From Streptomyces peucetius (lineage in GTDB: Bacteria > Actinomycetota > Actinomycetes > Streptomycetales > Streptomycetaceae): 64,000 nt of DNA. Position numbers and translations under genes: made by a program. Below the pieces are notes generated by a model. The model was not told the origin of the DNA. It did not search any database and was given only the letters and a program-made list of their open reading frames with translations. How positions within the stretch are numbered: position 1 is the stretch's first letter; each line of letters opens with the position of its first letter. Shown here one piece after another: positions 47,768 through 56,919 of the stretch. The stretch covers positions 4,030,001 to 4,094,000 of the forward strand of contig NZ_CP107567.1 of NCBI RefSeq assembly GCF_025854275.1. Reading direction: 5' to 3'.

Positions 47768-49228
47768 TCACTGGTTGTCGCCCAGTACTGCCTGCATCAC
47801 AGCCCTGGCGATCGGCGCGGCGAGACCGCCGCCGGAGATGTCGTCACGGCGTGCGTTGCTGTCCTCGACCACGACCGCGACGGCGACCGGTGATCCGTTG
47901 TCGTCCTTGGCGTACGAGATGAACCAGGCGTAGGGGTTCTTGCTGTTGTTCTCGCCGTGCTGGGCGGTACCGGTCTTTCCGCCGACCTTGACGCCGTCGA
48001 TGGCCGCGTTGCCGCCGGTGCCCCTCTCGACGACGTTCTCCATCATTTGCTGGAGCAGCTGGGCGTTCTCCGCGGAGATCGGCCGGCTCATCTCCTCCGG
48101 GTCGTTCTGCTGGATGACGTCCAGGTCCGGGGAGACAAGCTTGTCGACCATGTACGGCTTCATCAGCTTGCCGTCGTTGGCGATCGCCGCCGTGACCATC
48201 GCCATCTGGAGCGGGGTGGCGGCGGTGTTGAACTGGCCGATGGACGACTGCGCGTTGCCGTCGCGGCTCATCGTCTTGTCGTAGACCGAGGCGGCGGCGC
48301 GGACCGGAGTGTCGATCTCCGGGTCGTTGAAGCCGAACCTCTCCGACATCTCGACCATTTTGTCGCGGGTCACGTCATCGCCGAGCTTGGCGAAGACGGA
48401 GTTGCAGGAAACCTCCATGGCCCTGTTCAGGGTGGCGTTCTCGCAGCCGTCGGCGTGGTTGACCATCGGCGTACGGGTGCCGGGGAGGATGTACGGCTCG
48501 GGGGTGTCGGTCGGATCGTTGATGTCCTTGACCGCGCCGTACTCGAGCGCGGCGGCGGCGGTGACGACCTTGAATGTGGAGCCGGGCGGGTACGTCTCGC
48601 GCAGCGCGCGGTTCAGCATCGGCTTGTCGGGGTCCTTCGTCAGCGACGTCCACGCCTCGCCGTCCTTCTTCAGGCGGCCCGCGAAGGAGGAGGGGTCGTA
48701 CGACGGGGTGGAGGCGAGGGCGAGGATCTTGCCCGTCTTCGGGTCGATCGCCGCGACGGCGCCCTTCTTCTCGCCGAGACCCTCGTAGGCGGCCTTCTGC
48801 GCCTTGCCGTTGAGGGTGGTGAGGACGTTGCCGCCCTTCTTCTCGTCGCCGGTGAACATCGCCATCGTGCGGTCGAAGAAGAGCTGGTCCGAGTTGCCGC
48901 TGAGGATGCCGTCCTCGAGCTTCTCAAGCTGGTTGGCGCCGAAGACCTGCGAGGCGTAACCGGTCACCGGGGCCCACATGGGCCCGTTGGTGTAGGTCCG
49001 CTTGTACTTGTAGTACGTGTCGTCCGTCACGGTGGAGCCGGTGATCGCCTTGCCGTCGACGATGATGTTGCCGCGCTCGTGGGCGTAACGCTCGATCTCG
49101 ACGCGTTTGTTCTTCTTGTGCGTGTTCAGCTCGTCGGCCCGGACGTACTGGAGCCAGTTGTCCCTGATCATCAGGGCGAGGACCAGGATTCCGCAGAAGA
49201 TCGCGATCCGGCGCAGGGGCTTGTTCAC
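47768..49228 (-). CDS. pbpA: Penicillin-binding protein A (class B transpeptidase)
   Basis: Cross-links peptidoglycan as the partner of RodA/FtsW. 486 residues: N-terminal anchor (IAIFCGILVLALMIRDNWLQ), a dimerisation-type domain, then a transpeptidase domain. Active-site Ser in YPPGSTFKVV (SxxK, about 215), SCN in MEVSCNSVF (about 270), and KTGT in KVGGKTGTAQHG (about 420). The GTG at 49228 overlaps the rodA stop by four bases. Sits downstream of fhaA-fhaB-PP2C-rodA and upstream of pknB. Confidence 0.95.
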   Translation of the reverse strand: MNKPLRRIAIFCGILVLALMIRDNWLQYVRADELNTHKKNKRVEIERYAHERGNIIVDGKAITGSTVTDDTYYKYKRTYTNGPMWAPVTGYASQVFGANQLEKLEDGILSGNSDQLFFDRTMAMFTGDEKKGGNVLTTLNGKAQKAAYEGLGEKKGAVAAIDPKTGKILALASTPSYDPSSFAGRLKKDGEAWTSLTKDPDKPMLNRALRETYPPGSTFKVVTAAAALEYGAVKDINDPTDTPEPYILPGTRTPMVNHADGCENATLNRAMEVSCNSVFAKLGDDVTRDKMVEMSERFGFNDPEIDTPVRAAASVYDKTMSRDGNAQSSIGQFNTAATPLQMAMVTAAIANDGKLMKPYMVDKLVSPDLDVIQQNDPEEMSRPISAENAQLLQQMMENVVERGTGGNAAIDGVKVGGKTGTAQHGENNSKNPYAWFISYAKDDNGSPVAVAVVVEDSNARRDDISGGGLAAPIARAVMQAVLGDNQ

Positions 49229-50652
49229 GGTCGGACCACCTGGGTCATCTCGGCGTCGGGGGACGGGGCGGGCGCGGGCGCGGGACGGCGCGCGGTGTCG
49301 CTGATACGGATCAGAATGCCGATCAGGGCCCAGTTGGCGATGACGGACGAACCACCGGCCGCGAGGAACGGCATCGTCATACCGGTCAGCGGGATGAGGC
49401 CCATCACACCGCCGGCCACGACGAACACCTGGAGGGCGAACGCGCCGGACAGGCCGATCGCCAGCAGCTTCCCGAACGGGTCGCGTGCCGCGAGGGCAGT
49501 GCGTACACCGCGCTCGATGATCAGGCCGTACAGCAGCAGGAAGGCCATCACGCCGGCCAGCCCGAGCTCCTCGCCGACGGTGGCGAAGATGAAGTCGGAG
49601 TTGGCGGCGAACTGAATGAGGTCGGAGTTGCCCTGGCCCCAGCCGGTGCCGAGTGTGCCGCCGGCGCCGAACGACATCAGCACCTGGGTCATCTGGTCGC
49701 AGGCGAAGGCCATGTTGGTGCCCGGCTCCGCAGTCTCCAGGCACTGGAACGGGTCGAGCCAGGCGGCCACACGGGACTGGACGTGGCTCGCGAACTGGGA
49801 GACGACGACCGCGCCGGCCATGGACATCAGCAGACCCATGACGATCCAGCTGGTCCGCTCGGTGGCCACGTAGAGCATGACCACGAACATGCCGAAGAAG
49901 AGCAGCGACGTACCGAGGTCGTTCTCGAAGATCAGGATGAGCAGGCTCATCGCCCAGATCATCAGGATCGGACCGAGGTCGCGGCCGCGCGGCAGGTACA
50001 GGCCCATGAACCGGCGGCTGGCGAGCGCGAGAGCGTCCCGCTTCACCATCAGGTAGCCGGAGAAGAAGACCGCGATCACGATCTTCGCGAACTCGCCGGG
50101 CTGGATGGAGAATCCGGCGACCCGGATCCAGATCTTGGCGCCGAAGATCGGCACGCCGAGTCCGGGGACCAGCGGCAGCAGCAGCAGGACGATGGACGCC
50201 GCCATCGAGATGTAGGTGAACCGCTGAAGGATGCGGTGGTCCTTCAGGACCAGCAGCACACCCACGAACAGCGCGATGCCGAGGGCCGAGTACATCAGCT
50301 GGTTCGTCGCCTGCGGGGAGAAGTCGCTGCGCGCCAGCAGCCGCGGCGACTGGTCGAGCCGCCAGATGAGCACCAGGCCGAGCCCGTTCAGCAGGGTCGC
50401 CAGCGGCAGCAGCAGCGGGTCCGCGTACTTGGCGAATCTGCGCACCACGAGGTGGGCCACGCCGGCGAGCAGGCCGAGACCGATGCCGTAGCCGAGAACG
50501 CCCGCGGGAAGTTCGCCGTCCAGGGCGAGGCCCACGTTGATGTAGGCGAACACCGGGATGGCCACGGCGAAAGCGAGGAGCATCAGCTCCGTGTTCCGCC
50601 GGCTCGGCGCGTCGATCGCGCCGATCGTGGTCGTGTTGGTGACAACGCTCAT
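49225..50652 (-). CDS. rodA: RodA/FtsW-type SEDS glycosyltransferase
   Basis: Polymerises lipid II into glycan strands. 475 residues, about ten to twelve membrane helices. SEDS landmarks: IQPGEFAKIVIAVFFSGYLM (about 190), FENDLGTSLLFFGMFVVMLY (about 255) and GMTMPFLAAGGSSVIANWAL (near the C-terminus). The catalytic-type Asp lies in the ENDLG motif. ATG start. RodA rather than FtsW is chosen because it pairs with pbpA in the PP2C-rodA-pbpA-pknB order; ftsW proper lies with the dcw cluster elsewhere. Confidence 0.93.
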   Translation of the reverse strand: MSVVTNTTTIGAIDAPSRRNTELMLLAFAVAIPVFAYINVGLALDGELPAGVLGYGIGLGLLAGVAHLVVRRFAKYADPLLLPLATLLNGLGLVLIWRLDQSPRLLARSDFSPQATNQLMYSALGIALFVGVLLVLKDHRILQRFTYISMAASIVLLLLPLVPGLGVPIFGAKIWIRVAGFSIQPGEFAKIVIAVFFSGYLMVKRDALALASRRFMGLYLPRGRDLGPILMIWAMSLLILIFENDLGTSLLFFGMFVVMLYVATERTSWIVMGLLMSMAGAVVVSQFASHVQSRVAAWLDPFQCLETAEPGTNMAFACDQMTQVLMSFGAGGTLGTGWGQGNSDLIQFAANSDFIFATVGEELGLAGVMAFLLLYGLIIERGVRTALAARDPFGKLLAIGLSGAFALQVFVVAGGVMGLIPLTGMTMPFLAAGGSSVIANWALIGILIRISDTARRPAPAPAPSPDAEMTQVVRP

Positions 50653-50677
50653 GGTGGAGAAGGCCCCCTACGGACGA

Positions 50678-52177
50678 TTACTGCTTGCCGCAGTTCGAGG
50701 CCAGCTTCTGCTCCTCCTCCGAGAGGGTGGGACCCGGGGAGGGAGAGGCTGCGGTCGGCTTGGTCTTCGCGTCCTGGGTGGTGGGCGTCCCGACGGTGTC
50801 GCCGGACTGGCCCTCTCCCGGAGGCGGGCTGCTCGCGCGGTCGGCCGCATCGCGGCGCTGCTCGTCCTTCTTGCAGGCCGCTGCCTGCTTGGCGAGCTCC
50901 TCGACCTTCGCGCGGGCGGTGGTGAGGCTGTCCTCGGTGATCGTCGCCTCGACCTGCTTGCGCTGGTAGGGCGGTAGGTACTTGAGTTCGATCTCGGGGT
51001 GGTCCTTCTCGACCTCCGAGAGCGAGACCCAGGCGAGATCCTGGCTGATGCCGCGGTACAGGGCCACGTGCTCGCCCTTGGTGCCGACGTAGTACTGGGT
51101 CTGTGTCCAGCGGTAACCGCCGTACAGACCGCCGCCCACGACGGCCAGCGCGAGAACGATGTACAGCGAGCGCTTCAGCCATCTGCGGCCGCCGCCCCGC
51201 TTGGCGAAGTCGTCGTCGGTGTAGGCGCCGAAGCTGCCCTCGGGCGGCATCCCGCCGTACGCTCCGGCGTCGCCGGAACCGGGCGGGCCGAAGCTGCCGC
51301 CCGGCGCCTTCGGCGCGGAGGCGCGTCCCAGCCCGGCGGCACGGCCGGCCGGGGTCTGCATGGCGCCGCCGTCGTTCAGCTGGTGCTGGTTCTCGGCGAC
51401 CGCGCCGACGACGACCGGGGTGTCGCTGAGCGAGGCGGCCAGGGTGTCGCCCGCATCGGTGTCGAGGACGTCGGCGACGATGCAGGTGATGTTGTCGGGG
51501 CCGCCGCCGCGCAGGGCGAGCTGGATCAGGTCCTGCACGGTCTCCTGCGGGCCCTGGTAGCTGGCGAGCGTCTCCTCCATCGTCTGGTGGGAGACGACGC
51601 CGGACAGGCCGTCGGAGCAGATCAGGTAGCGGTCACCGGCGCGGACCTCGCGGATGGAGAGGTCGGGCTCCACATGGTCGCCGCTGCCCAGCGCCCGCAT
51701 CAGCAGCGAGCGCTGCGGGTGGGTGGTGGCCTCCTCCTCGGTGATCCGGCCCTCGTCGACGAGCCGCTGCACCCAGGTGTGGTCCTGCGTGATCTGGGTC
51801 AGCACGCCGTCGCGGAGCAGGTACGCACGGGAGTCGCCGACGTGCACCAGGCCGAGCCGCTGCCCCGTCCACAGGAGGGCCGTGAGCGTGGTGCCCATGC
51901 CCTCGAGCTGTGGGTCCTCCTCGACCATCATCCGGAGCTGGTCGTTGGCGCGCTGCACGGCGGTGCCGAGCGAGGTGAGGATGTCGGAGCCGGGCACGTC
52001 GTCGTCGAGCGTGACGAGCGTGGAGATGACCTCGGAGGAAGCGACCTCGCCGGCCGCCTGACCGCCCATGCCGTCGGCGATGGCCAGCAGACGGGGCCCG
52101 GCGTAACCGGAGTCCTCGTTGCCTTCGCGGATCATGCCCTTGTGCGATCCGGCGGCGAAACGCAGAGAAAGACTCAT
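50678..52177 (-). CDS. pstP: PP2C-type Ser/Thr phosphatase (PstP-like)
   Basis: Reverses PknB-type phosphorylation. 499 residues: the PP2C domain occupies 1-240 with metal-binding SHKGMIREGNEDSGY, LLAIADGMGGQAAGEV, VHVGDSRAYLLRDG, LICSDGLSGVV and GGPDNITCIVADV. A Gly/Pro linker, one membrane helix (LYIVLALAVVGGGLYGGYRW) and an extracellular part follow. The exterior has a helical coiled segment (ARAKVEELAKQAAACKKDEQ) and a Thr/Pro/Ser tail. ATG 52177 with GGGTGAGGT. Transcribed after fhaA-fhaB and before rodA, as in M. tuberculosis. Confidence 0.95.
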   Translation of the reverse strand: MSLSLRFAAGSHKGMIREGNEDSGYAGPRLLAIADGMGGQAAGEVASSEVISTLVTLDDDVPGSDILTSLGTAVQRANDQLRMMVEEDPQLEGMGTTLTALLWTGQRLGLVHVGDSRAYLLRDGVLTQITQDHTWVQRLVDEGRITEEEATTHPQRSLLMRALGSGDHVEPDLSIREVRAGDRYLICSDGLSGVVSHQTMEETLASYQGPQETVQDLIQLALRGGGPDNITCIVADVLDTDAGDTLAASLSDTPVVVGAVAENQHQLNDGGAMQTPAGRAAGLGRASAPKAPGGSFGPPGSGDAGAYGGMPPEGSFGAYTDDDFAKRGGGRRWLKRSLYIVLALAVVGGGLYGGYRWTQTQYYVGTKGEHVALYRGISQDLAWVSLSEVEKDHPEIELKYLPPYQRKQVEATITEDSLTTARAKVEELAKQAAACKKDEQRRDAADRASSPPPGEGQSGDTVGTPTTQDAKTKPTAASPSPGPTLSEEEQKLASNCGKQ

Positions 52178-52321
52178 GCGGACCTCACCCGTCGGCTCGC
52201 CGGGCGACTGTCGCGCCAGCCGGTCTCGAGCCACACTGCCCACCCTCCGGTCGGGAGCAGCCCGTGCAGGTCACCGGTGGGGACCGCTGCGGCTCGCTCG
52301 CTCCGCTCGCTCATTGTCGTA

Positions 52322-52834
52322 CTACTTCCGCAGCTCGATGACGGTCTTGCCGATGCGGATCGGCGCGCCCAGCGGAATCGGTGTCGGGGTGGTGAGCCGG
52401 GTCCGGTCGAGATATGTGCCGTTGGTGGACCCGAGATCCTCGACGATCCACTGGCCGTCACGGTCCGGGTAGATCCTGGCATGCCTGCTGGACGCGTAGT
52501 CGTCGTCCAGCACGATCGTGGAGTCGTGCGCCCGGCCCAGGGTGATGGTCTGCCCCTGGAGAGCGACGGTGGTACCCGTGAGTGTGCCCTCGGACACGAC
52601 CAGCTTCGTCGGTGCCCCCCGCCGCTGGCGGCCGCCGGTCTGTTGCCGCTGCTGCGGCGGTGCGGCGTTCTGGCGCTGCTGCTGGGCACGCTGGTCGGCG
52701 CCGCGGCGCGAACCGCGCTGCGTCACCCGCGTACCGAACAGATCGCTGCGGATGACCTGGACGGCCACGATGACGAACAGCCACAGAACAGCCAGGAAAC
52801 CTAGCCGCATGACCGTCAGGGTCAGCTCTGACAT
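52322..52834 (-). CDS. fhaB: FHA-domain protein FhaB
   Basis: 170 residues: N-terminal membrane helix (LGFLAVLWLFVIVAVQVI), a basic Gln/Arg linker, and a C-terminal FHA domain (about 90-165). FHA landmarks are ITLGRAHDSTIVLDDDYASS, RHARIY, and LGSTNGTYLDRTRL, with the Arg/Ser/Asn needed for phospho-Thr binding. In mycobacteria FhaB (FipA) is phosphorylated by PknB-family kinases and links division to PBPs. ATG 52834; fhaA ends ten bases before. The 144-nt gap to the PP2C gene contains a short GAGCGAGC-type repeat near 52291-52314. Confidence 0.93.
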   Translation of the reverse strand: MSELTLTVMRLGFLAVLWLFVIVAVQVIRSDLFGTRVTQRGSRRGADQRAQQQRQNAAPPQQRQQTGGRQRRGAPTKLVVSEGTLTGTTVALQGQTITLGRAHDSTIVLDDDYASSRHARIYPDRDGQWIVEDLGSTNGTYLDRTRLTTPTPIPLGAPIRIGKTVIELRK

Positions 52835-52844
52835 TGCCCCCGCT

Positions 52845-53714
52845 TCACCCTTCGGCTTGCCGGTAAACGATGGTGGTGCTGCCCACGACGATCCGCGAGC
52901 CGTCGCGGAGCGTAGCGCGGGTGGTGTGCTGCCCGTCTACCACGATGCCGTTGGTAGACCCGAGATCCTGGATCGTCGAGGGCGTTCCGGTCCGGATCTC
53001 ACAGTGCCGGCGCGATACGCCGGGGTCGTCGATCCGCACATCGGCGTCGGTGCTGCGTCCCAGCACCAGCGTCGGGCGGGAGATCTGATGGCGTGTGCCG
53101 TTGATCTCGATCCAGCGTCGTACTTGTGCGTTCGGCACGGCACCCGGGCCGGGCGCTCGCTGGCCGGCCGCGGGACCGGGACGCGGGCCCGCGGGCATGC
53201 CGGGAGGCGGCGTGGCCGGCATCGGAGGTGCGCCGGGGGCACCCGCGCCATAGGCGGGCGGCGGGTAGCCGTAACCGCCCCGGGCGCCGGCCTGGGCGGC
53301 GTCGCCCCCGAAGGGCTGGCCTCCGGGGGACTGTGACGTACTTGACGCCAGCGTGCGGCTGCGCACCCGGTAGAGACCGGTGTCGAGGTCGTCGGCCTTC
53401 TCCAGGTGGACCTTGATCGGCCCCATGAACGTGTAGCGCTGCTGCTTGGCGTAGTCACGGACCAGGCCGGACAGTTCGTCGCCGAGCTGGCCCGAGTACG
53501 GGCTCAGACGCTCGAAGTCGGGCGTGCTGAGCTCCACGATGAAGTCGTTGGGGACGACGGTCCGCTCGCGGTTCCAGATCGTCGCGTTGTTGTCGCACTC
53601 CCGCTGGAGGGCGCCCGCGATCTCGACAGGCTGGACCTCGGACTTGAACACCTTGGCGAAGGTGCCGTTGACCAGGCCTTCGAGACGCTGCTCGAAACGC
53701 TTCAGGACTCCCAT
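52845..53714 (-). CDS. fhaA: FHA-domain protein FhaA (DUF3662)
   Basis: 289 residues: N-terminal DUF3662 domain (about 1-120; MGVLKRFEQRLEGLVNGTFA, then VPNDFIVELSTPDFERLSPY). A Gly/Pro/Tyr-rich linker and a C-terminal FHA domain follow (about 205-288; LVLGRSTDADVRIDDPGVSR, RHCEI, and LGSTNGIVVDGQHTTRATL). In mycobacteria FhaA binds the phosphorylated pseudokinase of MviN; the matching pseudokinase here is at 7765-9519. First gene of the minus-strand fhaA-fhaB-PP2C-rodA-pbpA-pknB block. ATG 53714 with GGAGG close by. Confidence 0.94.
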   Translation of the reverse strand: MGVLKRFEQRLEGLVNGTFAKVFKSEVQPVEIAGALQRECDNNATIWNRERTVVPNDFIVELSTPDFERLSPYSGQLGDELSGLVRDYAKQQRYTFMGPIKVHLEKADDLDTGLYRVRSRTLASSTSQSPGGQPFGGDAAQAGARGGYGYPPPAYGAGAPGAPPMPATPPPGMPAGPRPGPAAGQRAPGPGAVPNAQVRRWIEINGTRHQISRPTLVLGRSTDADVRIDDPGVSRRHCEIRTGTPSTIQDLGSTNGIVVDGQHTTRATLRDGSRIVVGSTTIVYRQAEG

Positions 53715-54051
53715 GGGGCACCTCCTCCGTCGTTGTCGCCCTGGTACTGCTCACTGATCGTATCCACGCGTCGGGAAATCGGCTGGTTCCCCTTGTCTGC
53801 CCCGTCGATGAGTGTCACCTCTCACACCGGATCGTAGAGGGGGCCTCCTGACAGTGTCCCGCACCCGGGATGCATACAGGAGGAGTGGGGGACGCCGCCC
53901 TGCGTTCCCCGGCCACTCGCTTCGTTCCTTGTTCCTCGGTCGCAGTGTCCAAACAAACGGATGTGAATCCACCCTGTGCAGCGTGCTAATCTTCTGCATG
54001 TCGCCAGGGGGTCGCACCGAACAGGTGAGGCACTCGACGACAACACCCAAT
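53715..54051. promoter_or_regulatory. fhaA / tRNA-Leu divergent promoter region
   Basis: About 340 bases without a gene, containing the leftward promoter of the fhaA-pknB operon and the rightward one of tRNA-Leu. TAATCT at 53987-53992, in GTGCTAATCTTCTGC, is a likely tRNA -10. It is shared with tRNA-Ile (32177). A -35 is not obvious. Confidence 0.45.
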
Positions 54052-54135
54052 GCGCGGGTGGCGGAATAGGCAGACGCGCTGGATTCAGGTTCCAGTGCCC
54101 GCAAGGGCGTGGGGGTTCAACTCCCCCCTCGCGCA
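54052..54135 (+). tRNA. tRNA-Leu (anticodon CAG)
   Basis: 84-nt type II tRNA: acceptor GCGCGGG/CTCGCGC (one G-U) plus discriminator A. D arm GGCGGAATAGGCAGACGC, anticodon stem CTGGA/TCCAG with loop TTCAGGT. A long variable arm (TGCCCGCAAGGGCG) and T arm GGGGG TTCAACT CCCCC. CCA is not encoded. Confidence 0.97.
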
Positions 54136-54143
54136 CAGAGGAG

Positions 54144-54185
54144 AAGGGTCTCCACCGGACGAAAGTCCTGGTGGGGGCCCTTTTC
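54144..54185 (+). terminator. tRNA-Leu terminator
   Basis: Stem of about 17 pairs (arms AAGGGTCTCCACCGGAC and GTCCTGGTGGGGGCCCTT, one bulge, GAAA loop), ending in CCCTTTTCTC. Confidence 0.88.
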
Positions 54186-54297
54186 TCGTGTCCGTCTCAC
54201 GTCGGGCGCGTCATGTCTGGCGCTTCGTCTCCGGGCTTCGCGTCCGACGGTTTGTTTCCGGGGCTCGTGTCCGGGCGCGGTGCGCCCTGCTCGTCAT

Positions 54298-54311
54298 GTT
54301 TCACGTGGAAC
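54298..54311. promoter_or_regulatory. Degenerate parS (13 of 14 bases)
   Basis: GTTTCACGTGGAAC differs from the parS core at one position (A to G, base 11). It sits in the tRNA-Leu to DUF2252 gap, 32 kb from oriC on the far side. ParB may bind weakly. Confidence 0.5.
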
Positions 54312-54489
54312 ACAGCGGCCGCCGATGCCCGGCGGGTTCGGCGCTCGGAGTCCGGCGCTCAGGGCTCGGATCCGGCCTGGTCGCCGCGGCCTGCAGGGGT
54401 TTTCCACAGGGGGAGACGGCTGTCCGGGCCCGACGGTACGGTCATGGCTCGTGACGGTGACGGCGTACGTCGCCGGGGGAGGCGCGGGC

Positions 54490-56028
54490 ATGAGTGAGAT
54501 CAGGGCGTTGGTCCCGGAGCAGCGGCCGGATTCCGCCATGGACGGGCCGCCCCTCGGGGCAGCCGGAACCGGCTCCGTCGGCGGACTCAGCGCCGGCTCC
54601 GGGGATGGGCGGCGCATTCCTGTGGTGCACGGCTTCGCACGCCGTACGGCGGCCGCGGGCGGTGAGGAGTCGCCGAAGGGCTTGGGCAAGGCGCTGCGGG
54701 ACCGGGTGCCCCGCTCGTCGCACGATGTGATGCTGCCGACGCCGGGGCGGCCCGACGCAGTGCAGGCGGTCGAGGAGTCCAGCCGCGGTCGTGTGCCGGA
54801 ACTCACCCCGATACGGGTGGGGAGAATGGCGGCATCCCCGTTCGCCTTCCTGCGGGGCGCTGCCGGACTGATGGGTCACGATCTGGTGGGCACGCCTGTC
54901 ACCGGTATCGGCGCACAGATCTGCGGCGACGCCCACGCGGCGAACTTCGGGCTGTACGGGGACGCCAGAGGCCGTCTGGTGATGGACCTCAACGACTTCG
55001 ACGAAACCGTCGTCGGCCCGTGGGAGTGGGACCTCAAGCGCCTCGCGGTGTCCCTGGTGCTGGCGGGCCGGGTGGCAGGCGCCGACGAGGACGTCTGCCG
55101 AGCGGCGGCCTTCGACACCGTGGGCGCCTACCGCCGCACCATGCGGCTGCTGGCCAAGCTGCCGGCGCTCGACGCGTGGAACGCGATCGCGGACGAGGAA
55201 CTCGTCTCGCACACGGACGCCCGGGATCTGCTGGGAACGCTGGAACGGGTCGCCGCGAAGGCCCGCAACAACACCAGCGCACGCTTCGCGGCCAAGGCCA
55301 CGGAGGCCGTGGGCGGTGGCGAGAGCGGTACGGAGGGTGCCGCCGGGCGCCGATTCGTGGACGCCCCACCGGTGCTGCGACGAGTGCCGGACGCGGAGGC
55401 CGCGGCCGTCGCCGCCTCGCTCGGGGAGTACCTGACCACGGTCGGGGAGGACCGCCTTCCGCTGCTCGCCCGTTACGCGATACATGACGTCGCCTTCCGG
55501 GTGGTGGGTACCGGAAGCGTCGGCACCCGGTCGTACGTGGTGCTGCTGCTGGATCACCGCGGCGATCCGCTGGTGCTGCAGGTGAAGGAGGCACGTGCCT
55601 CGGCGCTTCTTCCGTATCTGGAGTCCGTCGGTTTCCCCGCGCCGGAGCCGGTGCACGAGGGGCGCCGGGTGGTACGGGGCCAGAAGCGGATGCAGGTCGT
55701 CAGCGACAGCCTGCTGGGCTGGACGACCGTGGAGGGCCGCCCGTTCCAGGTGCGGCAGTTCAGGAACCGCAAGGGCAGTGTCGATCCCGCGGCCCTCACG
55801 CCCGACCAGCTCGACGACTACGGCCGGATGACGGGTGCCCTGCTCGCCCGCGCCCACGCCCACAGCGCGGACCCGCGGCTGCTCGCCGGGTACTGCGGCA
55901 AGAACGAGGAGCTGGACGAGGCGGTGGCGGCGTTCGCGGTCCTGTACGCGGACCGTACGGAGGCCGACCACGCGGATCTGCTGACGGCCGTCAAGAGCGG
56001 CCGGACAGCCGCTGAGCTGGGGGTGTGA
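54490..56028 (+). CDS. DUF2252 domain-containing protein
   Basis: 512 residues. An 85-residue variable head is followed by the DUF2252 core: RVGRMAASPFAFLRGAAGLM, then ICGDAHAANFGLYGDARGRL and LNDFDETVVGPWEWDLKRLA. Later come SYVVLLLDHRGDPLVLQVKE and RVVRGQKRMQVVSDSLLGWT. The HxxN and DFD-like residues recall aminoglycoside-phosphotransferase/kinase folds (established for the superfamily, activity unknown). The ATG at 54490 follows a GGGGGAGG site; the frame is open further up through the tRNA, which is not coding. No clear operon partner. Confidence 0.88.
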   Translation: MSEIRALVPEQRPDSAMDGPPLGAAGTGSVGGLSAGSGDGRRIPVVHGFARRTAAAGGEESPKGLGKALRDRVPRSSHDVMLPTPGRPDAVQAVEESSRGRVPELTPIRVGRMAASPFAFLRGAAGLMGHDLVGTPVTGIGAQICGDAHAANFGLYGDARGRLVMDLNDFDETVVGPWEWDLKRLAVSLVLAGRVAGADEDVCRAAAFDTVGAYRRTMRLLAKLPALDAWNAIADEELVSHTDARDLLGTLERVAAKARNNTSARFAAKATEAVGGGESGTEGAAGRRFVDAPPVLRRVPDAEAAAVAASLGEYLTTVGEDRLPLLARYAIHDVAFRVVGTGSVGTRSYVVLLLDHRGDPLVLQVKEARASALLPYLESVGFPAPEPVHEGRRVVRGQKRMQVVSDSLLGWTTVEGRPFQVRQFRNRKGSVDPAALTPDQLDDYGRMTGALLARAHAHSADPRLLAGYCGKNEELDEAVAAFAVLYADRTEADHADLLTAVKSGRTAAELGV

Positions 56029-56061
56029 CAGGGCCCCCGGGCGCGCCCGTAGGCTGGAGCG

Positions 56062-56919
56062 GTGACTCAGGATGCCGCCGGGGGGCCGACGACCCAGAAC
56101 GACGAAGAGCAGGCTGCCCGACAGGCCGCGCTCCATGACGAGCAGGACCGGCCGGAGGCCCGGCTGGCCAAGGCGGTGGGGGCGGCCGAGCACGCGCTGA
56201 TCGAGTTCGAGATCGCGGTCGAGACGTTCCGGGTGGAAGTGGAGAACTTCTCCAGGCTGCACCACCAGAAGCTCGGACCGATGTACGCGCGGCTGGACGA
56301 GCTCGACGCGCGGATCGCGGAAGCGCGGGCGGCGCGCAGCGGCGACCCGGAGGATCTGCGCAAGGCGCAGGAGGCGCGGGACCTGGTGCTTCCGATGCCC
56401 GGAGTGGACGAGCTGTTCCACGACTGGATCGACTCCGACGGTCTCTCCCCCGAGGCTGCCGCGATGCTCACCGACCAGCCCGTGCAGGCTCCGAAGCGGG
56501 TCCGGCCGAGCGACGAGGCACGCAAGCTCTACCGCGAACTGGTCCGCAAGTCCCACCCGGACCTGGCCCAGGACGAGATCGAGCGGGCCCGGCGTGACGA
56601 GTTCATCGCGCGGGTCAACGCCGCATACGGGCTCGGCGACGAGGCACAGCTGAGGAAGCTGGCCGAGGAGTGGGCCGCCGGGCCCGTGCCGGCCGCGCCC
56701 CGGCCCAGCGAGCGTGACGAGCTCTATGCCCGGCTGGAGTGGCTGGCGCAGCGCAAGGAGCTGCTGGCAGTGGTCGCCCGGGAGCTGGAGGAGAGCGCCA
56801 TCGGGGCGATGCTGCGGATGGCGCCGGACGACCCGGACCGGCTGCTGGAGGAGATCGCCGAGCAACTGCTGGCGCAGGTGGCCGAGCGCGAGGCGGAACT
56901 GACCGCACTGGTGCAGTAG
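56062..56919 (+). CDS. J-domain protein with helical flanks, unknown
   Basis: 285 residues, strongly helical and acidic. Residues 35-105 form a coiled coil (VETFRVEVENFSRLHHQKLG, MYARLDELDARIAEARAARS). Residues 150-200 form a J domain (KLYRELVRKSHPDLAQDEIE, FIARVNAAYGLGDEAQLRKL) with the HPD tripeptide intact. Residues 215-285 are another helical region (RLEWLAQRKELLAVVARELE). The J domain should stimulate an Hsp70 (DnaK) partner, but no Gly/Phe or zinc region follows, so it is not DnaJ itself. GTG start 34 nt after the DUF2252 gene. Target unknown. Confidence 0.8.
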   Translation: MTQDAAGGPTTQNDEEQAARQAALHDEQDRPEARLAKAVGAAEHALIEFEIAVETFRVEVENFSRLHHQKLGPMYARLDELDARIAEARAARSGDPEDLRKAQEARDLVLPMPGVDELFHDWIDSDGLSPEAAAMLTDQPVQAPKRVRPSDEARKLYRELVRKSHPDLAQDEIERARRDEFIARVNAAYGLGDEAQLRKLAEEWAAGPVPAAPRPSERDELYARLEWLAQRKELLAVVARELEESAIGAMLRMAPDDPDRLLEEIAEQLLAQVAEREAELTALVQ

